Shown here in pieces: positions 7,655-15,710 of a stretch of 35,719 bases of DNA. Position numbers and translations under genes: made by a program. Under the pieces are notes generated by a model. The model made no database searches. It was not told the origin of the DNA and worked only from the letters and a program-made list of their open reading frames with translations. Position 1 is the first letter of the stretch; each line of letters opens with the position of its first letter. The DNA comes from an uncultured Lachnospiraceae bacterium (GTDB lineage Bacteria > Bacillota > Clostridia > Lachnospirales > Lachnospiraceae): NCBI GenBank assembly GCA_900554925.1, contig USJG01000006.1, positions 1-35,719 on the forward strand, in the 5' to 3' direction.

Positions 7655-8953
7655 TTATAAGTGAGCCTTAAGACAGTATCTGAGCAGAATCTGTCTTAAG
7701 CACCATGAAAAATCTATGGCCGGTACCTCCTGGGTGGCGAAAATATATTCTACCGCATAAGCTTCTCCGTCTACCAGGTATGTAATTGTGCCTGCCTGTG
7801 TGCCGGCGCTGACCGGCGCTTTTAGTTCTTCCACCATCTGACAGTCAACCTGAATCTGTTCCCCGTGTTTTAACAGAAGTCCCTCCTGATCGGAGCCTTC
7901 TTTTCTGCTGATCGCTACATTCACATACGCTGTGGAATCAAGGCCGCTGCTTTGGCCATTTATTACCCTGATCGGTTTTAAGCTGCTTTCATCAAAGAAA
8001 GCTTCTGAAATCTTATGATATTCAAAATTTTCCAGTCCATAGTTCATAAGCGCTCTGGTGTCGCTCCATTTATAGGTTTTATTGTTTGGCCATCCGCAGG
8101 CAAGGAGAGCCACCACATAAGTTCTCTCATCACGGCGCAACGCCCCCACATAGCAATAGCCGGCATTTCCCGTAAATCCGGTTTTTCCTGAAAGAGCTCC
8201 CTCCATCATGCCAAGAAAAGCATTGTGGTTATTGCAACTGAAGGTGCGCCCGCTTGCTACAAATCCCTCCTCCTGCTTCAGATACCCGCCAAAAGAGTAG
8301 GAAGGGGTACGGGTTATGGCAAGAAATTCCTCTTTTTTGGGAGAATCCATGATACAGTAGGACATGATTTTTGCCAGGTCAGCAGCGGTGGTGGAATGGG
8401 ATTTTACAGTGCCATCTTTAGCAGTAGCAGTAGCATCCAGGCCATTGGGCGTTATAAAAAAGGTGTCAAAGCATCCAATGTCTCTTGCTTTCTGGTTCAT
8501 CATATCGGCGAAAGCTTCCGTGCTGCCTGCGATGTGCTCTGCAATTACCACAGCAGCGTCATTATGGGATTCCAGCATCAGGGAATAGAGAAGGTCCTCC
8601 AGCTTATAATATTCGCCCGATTTCACATTAAGCTTTACTTTAGGCATACTGGCCGCGTAGGAGGAAGCAATGGCATAGTCCTCCAGATGGCCATACTCCA
8701 GGGCCAGAATGCAGGTCATGATTTTCGTAGTGCTTGCCATAGGCAAAACCTTATGAGCTTCTTTTTCGTATAGAATACGTCCTGAGTCGGCGTCCATTAA
8801 AACCGCTGCCTGGGCATAGAGCTTTATAGAGTCGGAGCTGTCTTCTTCGGCCTTAACAGATAATGATATACGAGGGATCATGAGAAGAAAAGCAAGACTG
8901 AAAATAAGAACAGACTTAAGGGGTCTGGTAAAGTTTTTATTGACAAAACGCAT
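7655..8953 (-). CDS. Secreted serine-type D-Ala-D-Ala carboxypeptidase, second copy
   Basis: A 432-residue protein on the minus strand with a signal sequence (about residues 1-35, polar KxFxRPLK then hydrophobic core). The active-site motifs are S74-T-T-K77, S129-H-N131 and K257-T-G259. The C-terminal part from about 300 fits the PBP5_C beta domain. It is longer than the enzyme at 3247 and not a recent duplicate of it. It should remove terminal D-Ala from stem peptides at the cell surface. The gene is convergent with scpB and divergent from the decarboxylase operon. No strong minus-strand promoter could be picked in the 255-base gap upstream (8954-9208). Confidence 0.9.
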   Translation of the reverse strand: MRFVNKNFTRPLKSVLIFSLAFLLMIPRISLSVKAEEDSSDSIKLYAQAAVLMDADSGRILYEKEAHKVLPMASTTKIMTCILALEYGHLEDYAIASSYAASMPKVKLNVKSGEYYKLEDLLYSLMLESHNDAAVVIAEHIAGSTEAFADMMNQKARDIGCFDTFFITPNGLDATATAKDGTVKSHSTTAADLAKIMSYCIMDSPKKEEFLAITRTPSYSFGGYLKQEEGFVASGRTFSCNNHNAFLGMMEGALSGKTGFTGNAGYCYVGALRRDERTYVVALLACGWPNNKTYKWSDTRALMNYGLENFEYHKISEAFFDESSLKPIRVINGQSSGLDSTAYVNVAISRKEGSDQEGLLLKHGEQIQVDCQMVEELKAPVSAGTQAGTITYLVDGEAYAVEYIFATQEVPAIDFSWCLRQILLRYCLKAHL

Positions 8954-9104
8954 GATTTTTTCATCCGGGTAGTTTTCTCTTCCCTTATTTTTATGTGTAT
9001 TTTAAAATAAATATGTCTGTTGATATAGAAAAACGATAATTCAGACACCAAATTGAAAGCATGAGTAAAAAAATTGTAAAATTTGAAAACTTTACACTAT
9101 GCTG

Positions 9105-9134
9105 TTGACCTTATTTGTGGTATACTGCTATAGA
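9105..9134 (+). promoter_or_regulatory. Candidate promoter of the carboxyltransferase/decarboxylase operon
   Basis: TTGACC (9105-9110), an 18-base spacer and TATAGA (9129-9134); an overlapping TATACT at 9121 has poorer spacing. The leader of about 70 bases contains a small hairpin (GGGGATA / TGTCCCT around CTTG) before GGAGGG and the ATG at 9209. Confidence 0.55.
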
Positions 9135-9208
9135 CAAAAATTATGGGGATACTTGTGTCCCTGTGAATTAAGTTATAATTTTTTTAATATAAAATGGAGG
9201 GCTGAAAA

Positions 9209-10639
9209 ATGAGTACTACTTCACAGGCGAGTCAAAGAATAGCAGCTTTGCTCGATGAAAACAGTTTCGTTGAAATTGGTGCGAAGGTAACAGCAAGAAG
9301 CACTGATTTTAACCTGAAACAGACAGAAACTCCTTCTGACGGTGTTATCACCGGATATGGAGTAATAGGCGGTAATCTTGTGTATGTATACAGCCAGGAC
9401 GCGTCCGTGTTAAATGGAAGCGTTGGCGAAATGCATGCCAGGAAAATTGTGAACCTCTATGATCTGGCATTGAAAACGGGCGCACCCGTAATCGGACTGA
9501 TCGAGTCTGCCGGACTTAGATTACAGGAAGCAACAGACGCGCTGAACGGTTTTGGAGAAATTTATAAAAAACAGGTTTTAAGTTCCGGCGTGATTCCTCA
9601 GATTACAGCAGTTTTTGGTTCATGCGGCGGCGGACTTGCTTTGATTCCTACTTTAACTGATTTTACTTTTATGGAGGAAAAGAAAGCGAAACTGTTCGTT
9701 AATGCGCCTAATGCGTTAGATGGAAACGAAATCAGCAAATGCGATACTTCCGCGGCAGCATTCCAGAGCGAAGAGGCAGGCATCGTTGATGTGGTTGCAG
9801 ATGAAGCTTCCATTCTTGCTAAGATCAGAGAACTGGTATGCATGCTTCCTGCAAATAATGAAGACGATATGCTATTTGAAGAGTGTACAGATGATTTAAA
9901 CCGTGCATGTGCAGAAATCGCAAACTGTACAGGAGACACCTCTATTGCATTATCACAGCTTGCAGACGACGGTGCGGTATTCGAAATAAAAGCCGGATAT
10001 GCGAAAGAAATGGTAACAGCACTGATCAGATTAAACGGCGTGACCGTAGGTGCAGTTGCCAACCGCAGCGAAGTATATGGCGAGGATGGAACTGTAACAG
10101 ATAAATTTGATGCGGTTTTAACTCCGGCAGGATGTGACAAAGCCGCAGATTTCATTAACTTCTGCGACGCATTTAATATTCCGGTACTTTCTCTTACAAA
10201 TGTAAAGGGCTTCAAGGCAGATAAGTGTTCAGAAAAGAAGATCGCAAAAGCAGCAGCAAAGCTTACATATGCATTCGCTAACGCAACAGTTCCCAAAGTA
10301 AATGTTATTATCGGACAGGCTTTCGGAAGCGCTTATGTGGCAATGAATTCCAAGGGAATCGGAGCTGACATTACCATGGCATGGCCGGATGCACAGATCG
10401 GTACTATGGATGCAAAGCTGGCTGCCAAGATCATCTGTGACGGTCAGGGAGCAGAAGCCATTGATGCCTGTGCAAAAGAATATGCAGCACTTCAGATGAG
10501 CGCAGCAAGTGCGGCAAGGAGAGGCTATGTTGATCAGATCATTGAGCCCGAAGATACCAGGAAGTATGTTATCGGCGCTTTTGAGATGCTGCTTCCCAAG
10601 AGGGAAGACCGTCCCGCGAAGAAGCACGGTACAGTATAG
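9209..10639 (+). CDS. 12S/MmdA-type acyl-CoA carboxyltransferase subunit, divergent
   Basis: A 476-residue crotonase-fold carboxyltransferase with the N-terminal (about 1-230) and C-terminal (about 240-470) halves of the family. Recognisable blocks include SDGVITGYGVIGGNLVYVYSQD, SSGVIPQITAVFGSC and FCDAFNIPVLSLTNVKGF. The operon predicts exchange of carboxyl between an acyl-CoA such as methylmalonyl-CoA and carrier biotin. It is short for the family (about 510-520) and departs from consensus at key loops: ESAGLRLQEA replaces DSGGARIQEG, GSCGGGLA replaces GPCAGGA, and the PGF...QE..GIIRHGAK segment is replaced by KGFKADKCSEKKIAKAAAK. The substrate should therefore not be assumed. GGAGGG precedes the ATG. 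Confidence 0.8.
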   Translation: MSTTSQASQRIAALLDENSFVEIGAKVTARSTDFNLKQTETPSDGVITGYGVIGGNLVYVYSQDASVLNGSVGEMHARKIVNLYDLALKTGAPVIGLIESAGLRLQEATDALNGFGEIYKKQVLSSGVIPQITAVFGSCGGGLALIPTLTDFTFMEEKKAKLFVNAPNALDGNEISKCDTSAAAFQSEEAGIVDVVADEASILAKIRELVCMLPANNEDDMLFEECTDDLNRACAEIANCTGDTSIALSQLADDGAVFEIKAGYAKEMVTALIRLNGVTVGAVANRSEVYGEDGTVTDKFDAVLTPAGCDKAADFINFCDAFNIPVLSLTNVKGFKADKCSEKKIAKAAAKLTYAFANATVPKVNVIIGQAFGSAYVAMNSKGIGADITMAWPDAQIGTMDAKLAAKIICDGQGAEAIDACAKEYAALQMSAASAARRGYVDQIIEPEDTRKYVIGAFEMLLPKREDRPAKKHGTV

Positions 10640-10657
10640 GAAAGGATGATACTTAAT

Positions 10658-11467
10658 ATGAAAAAATGGTTATTAGTATTAGGTATGATTACCTGTATGC
10701 TTGGCCTGACAGCATGTGGTCAGCAGGAGGAAGATGTAAACCTGATGACGCAGCAGGAGGAAGATGTAAACCTGATGACGCAGCAGGAGGCAGAACAATT
10801 TGCAGAAAGCTTTGTTACTGTTATCAGTCAGGTAGTAAGCCAGCAGAGTGAGAGCAATTATATTGCTTATATAGAACAAAGCGGCATGGATGCTTCCGTA
10901 TTTGAAAGCGCTTTTGAAAGCTGGAAGAGTGCTGCTGAGGATATGGGTAATTATGTAGAAATAATCGGAGTTACTTCAAATTCCATGGAGAGTGAAGTTG
11001 TTGATGGAACCAGCTATGCAGTGGAAGGAGTAATTACAGTCAAAATAAAAGGCGATGTACGTGATGCCGCTATGGAGATCGTATATGAAAAGGGTCTGCC
11101 AACCAGTATTTCTACCAATGTTGAATATTCATTTGGAGAAAAGATGGTGCAGGCGGCATTAAATACACTTCTTGGAATGGGAACTGTATTTGTCGTACTT
11201 ATTCTAATCAGTGCGATCATTAGCTGCTTCAGCGTTATTCCTAAAATTCAAAATAAGTTTACCAGAAAGTCCAGTAAGGAAGAAGTTAAGAAGGCAGCGG
11301 TTGACAACACAATTGCGCAGATTATTGAAAAAGAAGAATTATCAGATGATCTGGAACTGGTAGCAGTTATTTCCGCAGCAATTGCTGCAAGTGAAGGAGC
11401 TTCTTCTACAGACGGATTTGTGGTGAGAAGTATCAGACGTGCCGGCAATAAATGGCAGAGAGCATAG
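10658..11467 (+). CDS. OadG-family gamma subunit with N-terminal lipoprotein-like extracellular domain
   Basis: A 269-residue protein. The start is placed at ATG 10658 (AGGAAAGGA 11 bases upstream); ATG 10646 is less likely. The N-terminus is a lipoprotein signal ending in the lipobox LTAC (Cys about 21). Next comes an acidic exported region of about 140 residues beginning with a duplicated 10-residue unit. A transmembrane helix follows (about 170-193, GTVFVVLILISAIISCF), then a short C-terminal domain (ELVAVISAAIAASEG, then VVRSIRRAGNKW) typical of sodium-pump decarboxylase gamma subunits. Ordinary OadG is about 80-120 residues and lacks the exported domain. The expected N-out/C-in topology fits. 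The gamma subunit assembles the membrane complex. Confidence 0.78.
   Translation: MKKWLLVLGMITCMLGLTACGQQEEDVNLMTQQEEDVNLMTQQEAEQFAESFVTVISQVVSQQSESNYIAYIEQSGMDASVFESAFESWKSAAEDMGNYVEIIGVTSNSMESEVVDGTSYAVEGVITVKIKGDVRDAAMEIVYEKGLPTSISTNVEYSFGEKMVQAALNTLLGMGTVFVVLILISAIISCFSVIPKIQNKFTRKSSKEEVKKAAVDNTIAQIIEKEELSDDLELVAVISAAIAASEGASSTDGFVVRSIRRAGNKWQRA
10721..10790 (+). repeat. 30-bp perfect tandem duplication in the gamma-subunit gene
   Basis: Two identical 30-bp units (10721-10750 and 10751-10780) are followed by the first 10 bp of a third. Each encodes QQEEDVNLMT, so copy-number change keeps the reading frame. It lies just after the lipobox cysteine. Confidence 0.95.
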
Positions 11468-11504
11468 TTTCTAATAAAGATATATATTACAGGAGGATTT
11501 AGTA

Positions 11505-11882
11505 ATGAAAAATTATACAATTACCGTAAATGGCAACGTATATGATGTAGTAGTAGAAGAAGGTGCATCCACAGGAGCACCTGCACCTGCACCCGCAGCA
11601 CCTAAGGCAGCTCCCAAAGCAGCACCTAAGGCAGCACCTGCGGCACCTAAAGCAGCCGGCGGCGCAGGCAGCATTAAGGTGGAAGCCGGAGCAGCAGGTA
11701 AAGTATTTAAGGTAGAGGCAAGTGTTGGCCAGGCACTGAAAGCTGGTGATCCAGTAGTGATTCTGGAAGCAATGAAGATGGAAATTCCCGTTGTTGCACC
11801 TCAGGATGGTACCGTAGCAAGCATTGATGTAGCAGTTGGCGATGCTGTCGAAGCAGGCGCATTACTGGCAACAATGAACTAA
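11505..11882 (+). CDS. Biotin carboxyl carrier subunit of the decarboxylase/transcarboxylase complex
   Basis: A 125-residue protein. Residues 1-20 form a short beta segment (MKNYTITVNGNVYDVVVEEG) typical of 1.3S/MmdC-type carriers. Residues about 24-56 are an Ala/Pro/Lys linker of repeated APKA units. Residues about 57-125 form the biotinyl domain with EAMKMEIPV, biotin being attached to K91. The carrier shuttles carboxyl between the soluble carboxyltransferases and the membrane beta subunit. AGGAGG precedes the ATG. Confidence 0.93.
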   Translation: MKNYTITVNGNVYDVVVEEGASTGAPAPAPAAPKAAPKAAPKAAPAAPKAAGGAGSIKVEAGAAGKVFKVEASVGQALKAGDPVVILEAMKMEIPVVAPQDGTVASIDVAVGDAVEAGALLATMN

Positions 11883-11925
11883 TTAGTACGGTAAGTGCTG
11901 AGAAAACTTACGGGAGGTAAAAGAA

Positions 11926-13077
11926 ATGGATTATATAGTAACCACACTGTCCAATCTGATTCATCAGACAGCCTTCTTTAATCTTACCTGGGGCAATTAT
12001 CTGATGATCGTTGTGGCGTGTGTATTTCTCTATCTTGCGATTGCTAAGGGCTTCGAACCGTTGCTCCTTGTACCTATCGCATTTGGCATGCTGCTGGTTA
12101 ATATTTATCCGGATATCATGTTAAGCATTGAAGATTCCGCAAATGGAACCGGTGGTCTGTTGTATTATTTTTATCTCTTAGATGAATGGGCAATTATGCC
12201 GTCACTGATCTTTATGGGTGTCGGTGCGATGACGGACTTTGGTCCTCTGATTGCCAATCCTAAGAGCTTCTTACTTGGTGCGGCAGCACAGTTTGGTATT
12301 TTTGCCGCATATTTTGGAGCAATTGCAATGGGCTTTAATGATAAGGCCGCAGCAGCAATCTCCATTATCGGCGGTGCTGATGGTCCTACTTCCATTTTCC
12401 TTGCAGGAAAGCTTGGACAGACTGCTTTGCTTGGACCTATTGCGGTAGCTGCATATTCTTATATGTCACTGGTACCGATCATCCAGCCGCCTATTATGAA
12501 GCTGCTTACAACTGAGAAGGAAAGAAAGATCAAGATGGGACAGCTTCGTCCGGTATCCAAGCTTGAAAAAATTCTTTTCCCTATTGTTGTTACAATTGTA
12601 GTGTCTATGATTCTTCCTACTACAGCGCCCCTTGTTGGTATGCTGATGTTAGGTAACCTGTTTAGAGAATCCGGTGTGGTAAGACAGTTGACGGATACAG
12701 CTTCCAACGCGCTTATGTATATCGTGGTTATTCTGCTTGGTACTTCTGTAGGAGCAACTACAAGTGCAGAAGCATTCCTGAATCTGGATACGCTGAAAAT
12801 TGTTGCACTTGGTCTGATTGCCTTTGCATTTGGTACTGCGGCAGGCGTTTTATTCGGAAAACTTATGTGTATTGCAACGAAGGGTAAGGTTAATCCTCTT
12901 ATCGGTTCCGCAGGTGTATCCGCAGTTCCTATGGCAGCCAGGGTATCTCAGAAGGTTGGCGCGGAAGCTGATCCCACTAACTTCCTGTTAATGCATGCTA
13001 TGGGACCTAACGTAGCCGGAGTTATCGGTACAGCAGTAGTTGCCGGTACATTTATGGCAGTATTTGGAGTATTTTAA
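11926..13077 (+). CDS. oadB: Sodium-ion-translocating decarboxylase beta subunit
   Basis: A 383-residue polytopic membrane protein with about nine to eleven helices. GVGAMTDFGPLIANPK and GGADGPTSIFLAGKL are signature sequences of OadB/MmdB/GcdB; the aspartate in GGADGPT (D152) corresponds to the residue tied to Na+ transport and decarboxylation of carboxybiotin. NPLIGSAGVSAVPMAAR and HAMGPNVAGVIG near the C-terminus are also conserved. It decarboxylates carboxybiotin while exporting Na+. GGGAGG precedes the ATG. Its presence indicates a membrane energy-coupled complex rather than a purely soluble transcarboxylase. Confidence 0.95.
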   Translation: MDYIVTTLSNLIHQTAFFNLTWGNYLMIVVACVFLYLAIAKGFEPLLLVPIAFGMLLVNIYPDIMLSIEDSANGTGGLLYYFYLLDEWAIMPSLIFMGVGAMTDFGPLIANPKSFLLGAAAQFGIFAAYFGAIAMGFNDKAAAAISIIGGADGPTSIFLAGKLGQTALLGPIAVAAYSYMSLVPIIQPPIMKLLTTEKERKIKMGQLRPVSKLEKILFPIVVTIVVSMILPTTAPLVGMLMLGNLFRESGVVRQLTDTASNALMYIVVILLGTSVGATTSAEAFLNLDTLKIVALGLIAFAFGTAAGVLFGKLMCIATKGKVNPLIGSAGVSAVPMAARVSQKVGAEADPTNFLLMHAMGPNVAGVIGTAVVAGTFMAVFGVF

Positions 13078-13110
13078 AAACGTGATAAGAAAAACAAGGA
13101 GGATTTGAAA

Positions 13111-14538
13111 ATGGCAGAACAGGTTAAAAAACCGGTTGGAATCATGGAAACCGTTCTTCGTGATGCGCATCAGTCTCTGATCGCTACAAGAATGCCTACC
13201 GAGATGATGCTTCCAATCGTTGATAAAATGGATAAAGTTGGTTATCATGCAGTAGAATGCTGGGGCGGCGCTACCTTTGATGCTTCCCTTCGTTTCCTTA
13301 AGGAAGATCCATGGGACAGACTTAGAAAGTTAAGAGATGGATTTAAGAATACAAAGCTGCAGATGCTCTTCAGAGGTCAGAATATTTTAGGTTACAGACC
13401 TTATGCTGATGATGTTGTAGACAGCTTTGTTGAGAAGTCTATTGCAAACGGTATTGATATTATCCGTATTTTTGACTGCTTAAATGACCTTAGAAACTTG
13501 CAGGAAGCAGTTAATGCTACAAATAAAATTAAAGTACAGGAGGGAAGAGGCCATGCGCAGGTTGCCCTTTCCTATACTTTAGGTGATGCTTACACAATGG
13601 AATACTGGATGGATATGGCTAAGAAGATTGAGGAGATGGGAGCAGATTCCATCTGTATCAAGGATATGGCCGGACTTCTTGTTCCTTATAAGGCATCTGA
13701 AATGATTACAGCAATGAAGTCAGCAACAAAGCTTCCTATCCAGCTCCATACGCACTATACATCAGGCGTAGCAAGCATGACCTATATGAAGGCTGTAGAA
13801 GCAGGAGTAGATGTGATCGACTGTGCAATTTCACCTTTTGCAATGGGTACTTCACAGCCTGCCACAGAAGTTATGGTTGAAACCTTTAAGGGAACTCCTT
13901 ATGATACAGGTTATGATCAGAATATTCTCTCTGAGATTGCTGATTACTTCAGACCTTACAGAGACGAGTGCCTTGCGAACGGACTTCTTAATCCCAAGGT
14001 TATGGGTGTTGATATCAAGACGCTGTTGTATCAGGTTCCCGGAGGTATGCTTTCCAACATGGTCAGCCAGTTGAAAGAGCAGAACGCAGAAGATAAGTAC
14101 TATGATGTGCTTAAGGAGATCCCTCAGGTTAGAAAAGACTTAGGTGAGCCTCCTCTTGTTACACCTTCTTCACAGATCGTTGGTACACAGGCTGTATTTA
14201 ACGTACTTATGGGCGAAAGATACAAGATGGCAACCAAGGAGACCAAGGCAGTTCTTCGCGGTGAATATGGCCAGACGGTTAAGCCTATGAACCAGGAAGT
14301 AATTGATAAGGTTATTCCGGGAGAAGAGAGAATTACCTGTCGTCCCGCTGACCTGATCGAGAACGAAATGGATAAGCTGGAAGCTGAGATGAAGGAATGG
14401 AAGCAGCAGGATGAAGATGTATTGTCCTATGCCCTGTTCCCTCAGGTAGCAACTGACTTCTTCAAATATCGTCAGGCACAGCAGGAAAAGGTAGATATGA
14501 CGCAGGCTGATACTAAGAATGCGGCATACCCTGTATAA
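13111..14538 (+). CDS. oadA: 5S/OadA-type pyruvate/oxaloacetate carboxyltransferase
   Basis: A 475-residue TIM-barrel carboxyltransferase without a fused biotin domain. Metal ligands are expected at D18 (ETVLRDAHQS) and H213/H215 (LHTHYTSG), the catalytic lysine in SICIKDMAG (K184), and the family blocks FRGQNILGYRPYADD and RIFDCLNDLRN are intact. The C-terminal part fits the PYC/OADA conserved domain. It moves carboxyl between oxaloacetate/pyruvate and biotin on the separate carrier. ATG 13111 is preferred over the in-frame TTG 13105 because AGGAGG (13097-13102) is eight bases before it. Last gene of the operon. Confidence 0.93.
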   Translation: MAEQVKKPVGIMETVLRDAHQSLIATRMPTEMMLPIVDKMDKVGYHAVECWGGATFDASLRFLKEDPWDRLRKLRDGFKNTKLQMLFRGQNILGYRPYADDVVDSFVEKSIANGIDIIRIFDCLNDLRNLQEAVNATNKIKVQEGRGHAQVALSYTLGDAYTMEYWMDMAKKIEEMGADSICIKDMAGLLVPYKASEMITAMKSATKLPIQLHTHYTSGVASMTYMKAVEAGVDVIDCAISPFAMGTSQPATEVMVETFKGTPYDTGYDQNILSEIADYFRPYRDECLANGLLNPKVMGVDIKTLLYQVPGGMLSNMVSQLKEQNAEDKYYDVLKEIPQVRKDLGEPPLVTPSSQIVGTQAVFNVLMGERYKMATKETKAVLRGEYGQTVKPMNQEVIDKVIPGEERITCRPADLIENEMDKLEAEMKEWKQQDEDVLSYALFPQVATDFFKYRQAQQEKVDMTQADTKNAAYPV

Positions 14539-14568
14539 AATTTATCACGAATTAATGACAGAAGATAG

Positions 14569-14600
14569 CCCTCATGCAAAATGCATGGGGGTTTCTTTTT
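14569..14600 (+). terminator. Intrinsic terminator of the decarboxylase operon
   Basis: CCCTCATGCA (14569-14578) pairs with TGCATGGGGG (14582-14591) with one T-G wobble and a three-base loop, followed by TTTCTTTTT. Confidence 0.88.
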
Positions 14601-14684
14601 GTGTGCGCATTGCGGCGAAGAGAAAGATGCTGCTGGCTTTGATTAAAATTGTATGTTATACTGAATAGGAAAAGGAGTAAGATT

Positions 14685-15635
14685 ATGGAAAATAAGCGAT
14701 TCGCATTACTCATTGATGCAGATAACATTTCAGCGAAATATATTGGTGCTATTTTAGAGGAATTGTCCACCTATGGCATAACAACCTATAAGAGGATATA
14801 CGGAGACTGGACCAGTACACAGGCAACCAAATGGAAGGGGGAGCTTTTGGAAAATTCAGTTATTCCCGTACAGCAGTTCAGCAATACAGTAGGAAAGAAT
14901 GCTACAGATTCCACTTTGATCATAGATGCGATGGATATTCTCTATACGGGCAATGTTGACGGATTCTGCATCGTGTCAAGTGACAGTGATTTTACCAGGT
15001 TAGCCAGCCGCCTTCGTGAATCCGGTATGGAAGTGATTGGAATGGGAGAAGAAAAGACACCTCGTTCTTTCCGCGTGGCATGCACCCGGTTTGTCAATTT
15101 GGAAAATATCGGCAATCAGGATGAGGATGCAGACAGTAAGGATGGCAAGGATAATACCATCAGCCGGGAAATAGTGTATAATGCCATTACCAATATCATC
15201 AATGAAAATGAAAATAAGGGCAAGAGCGTGGAGCTTGCGGTAGTTGGAAATCGTTTGGTAAATATGTATCCTGATTTTGATGTGAGAAATTATGGCTATA
15301 GCCTTTTGTCAAAATTTGTGGAGGATGCCGGATTGTTTCTTTTAGAAAAGAAACAAAACGTAATTACACTTTCTCTTAAGGATAATGAACAGTCCCAGGA
15401 GGAAATCAGAAATTATGTCAGGGAAATTATTTACAAAGCAGGCAGTAAGGGGATTGGAATCAGTGAACTTAGCAATCTGGTGTACAGTAAGTATGCGAAT
15501 TTTAATGTGAAGGATTTTGGATATAGTCAGTTTTTGAAATTTGTCCAGGGAATTGATCATGTAGAAGTGTATCAGGATAAAAATGACAGAAAAAGAGCAA
15601 GGAAAAAACAGACAGCGAAAAAAAGCAAAGATTAA
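14685..15635 (+). CDS. NYN-domain (PIN-like) ribonuclease-type protein with two LOTUS/OST-HTH domains
   Basis: A 316-residue protein. Residues 1-140 form a NYN/LabA (DUF88) domain with the acidic set D11, D13, D75, D100 and D102 (ALLIDADNIS, GKNATDSTLIIDAMD, IVSSDSDF). Residues about 161-225 and 238-300 are two similar OST-HTH/LOTUS domains, each ending in NYGYS.L.KFV or DFGYSQFLKFV. The tail from about 301 is Lys/Arg-rich. NYN domains are metal-dependent RNases and LOTUS domains bind RNA (reported for G-rich or G4 RNA), so an RNA-processing role is inferred. AGGAAAAGGAG precedes the ATG. Monocistronic, closed by a shared bidirectional terminator. Confidence 0.88.
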   Translation: MENKRFALLIDADNISAKYIGAILEELSTYGITTYKRIYGDWTSTQATKWKGELLENSVIPVQQFSNTVGKNATDSTLIIDAMDILYTGNVDGFCIVSSDSDFTRLASRLRESGMEVIGMGEEKTPRSFRVACTRFVNLENIGNQDEDADSKDGKDNTISREIVYNAITNIINENENKGKSVELAVVGNRLVNMYPDFDVRNYGYSLLSKFVEDAGLFLLEKKQNVITLSLKDNEQSQEEIRNYVREIIYKAGSKGIGISELSNLVYSKYANFNVKDFGYSQFLKFVQGIDHVEVYQDKNDRKRARKKQTAKKSKD

Positions 15636-15664
15636 GTAAAAGGGAAGCACCATAAAAGTAATAC

Positions 15665-15710
15665 AAAAAGAAAGCAGATGACAGGAAGCATTGCCAACTG
15701 CTTTCTTTTT
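15665..15710. terminator. Bidirectional terminator between convergent genes
   Basis: A 13-bp perfect inverted repeat, AAAAAGAAAGCAG (15665-15677) and CTGCTTTCTTTTT (15698-15710). It gives a GC-containing stem with a T run on either strand. It overlaps the last two bases of the regulator gene's stop. Confidence 0.88.

Noticed and set aside
7667..7700. 10-bp inverted repeat (CTTAAGACAG / CTGTCTTAAG) near the end of the minus-strand carboxypeptidase
   Set aside because: It lies within coding sequence, has a 14-base loop and no T run on either side, so I do not call it a terminator.
8459..8470. GGTGTCAAAG resembling the MITE-like terminus
   Set aside because: Only about ten bases match, with no AGGATTC in front; it is within a conserved coding gene and is chance.
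9598..10296. Long open frame opposite the 12S-type carboxyltransferase gene
   Set aside because: Shadow of a well-supported gene; low-complexity Ser/Ala-rich translation and no ribosome binding site.
11565..11660. Ala/Pro-rich repetitive stretch in the biotin carrier as a possible repeat element
   Set aside because: It is the normal flexible linker of biotin carrier proteins, with imperfect codon-level repetition.
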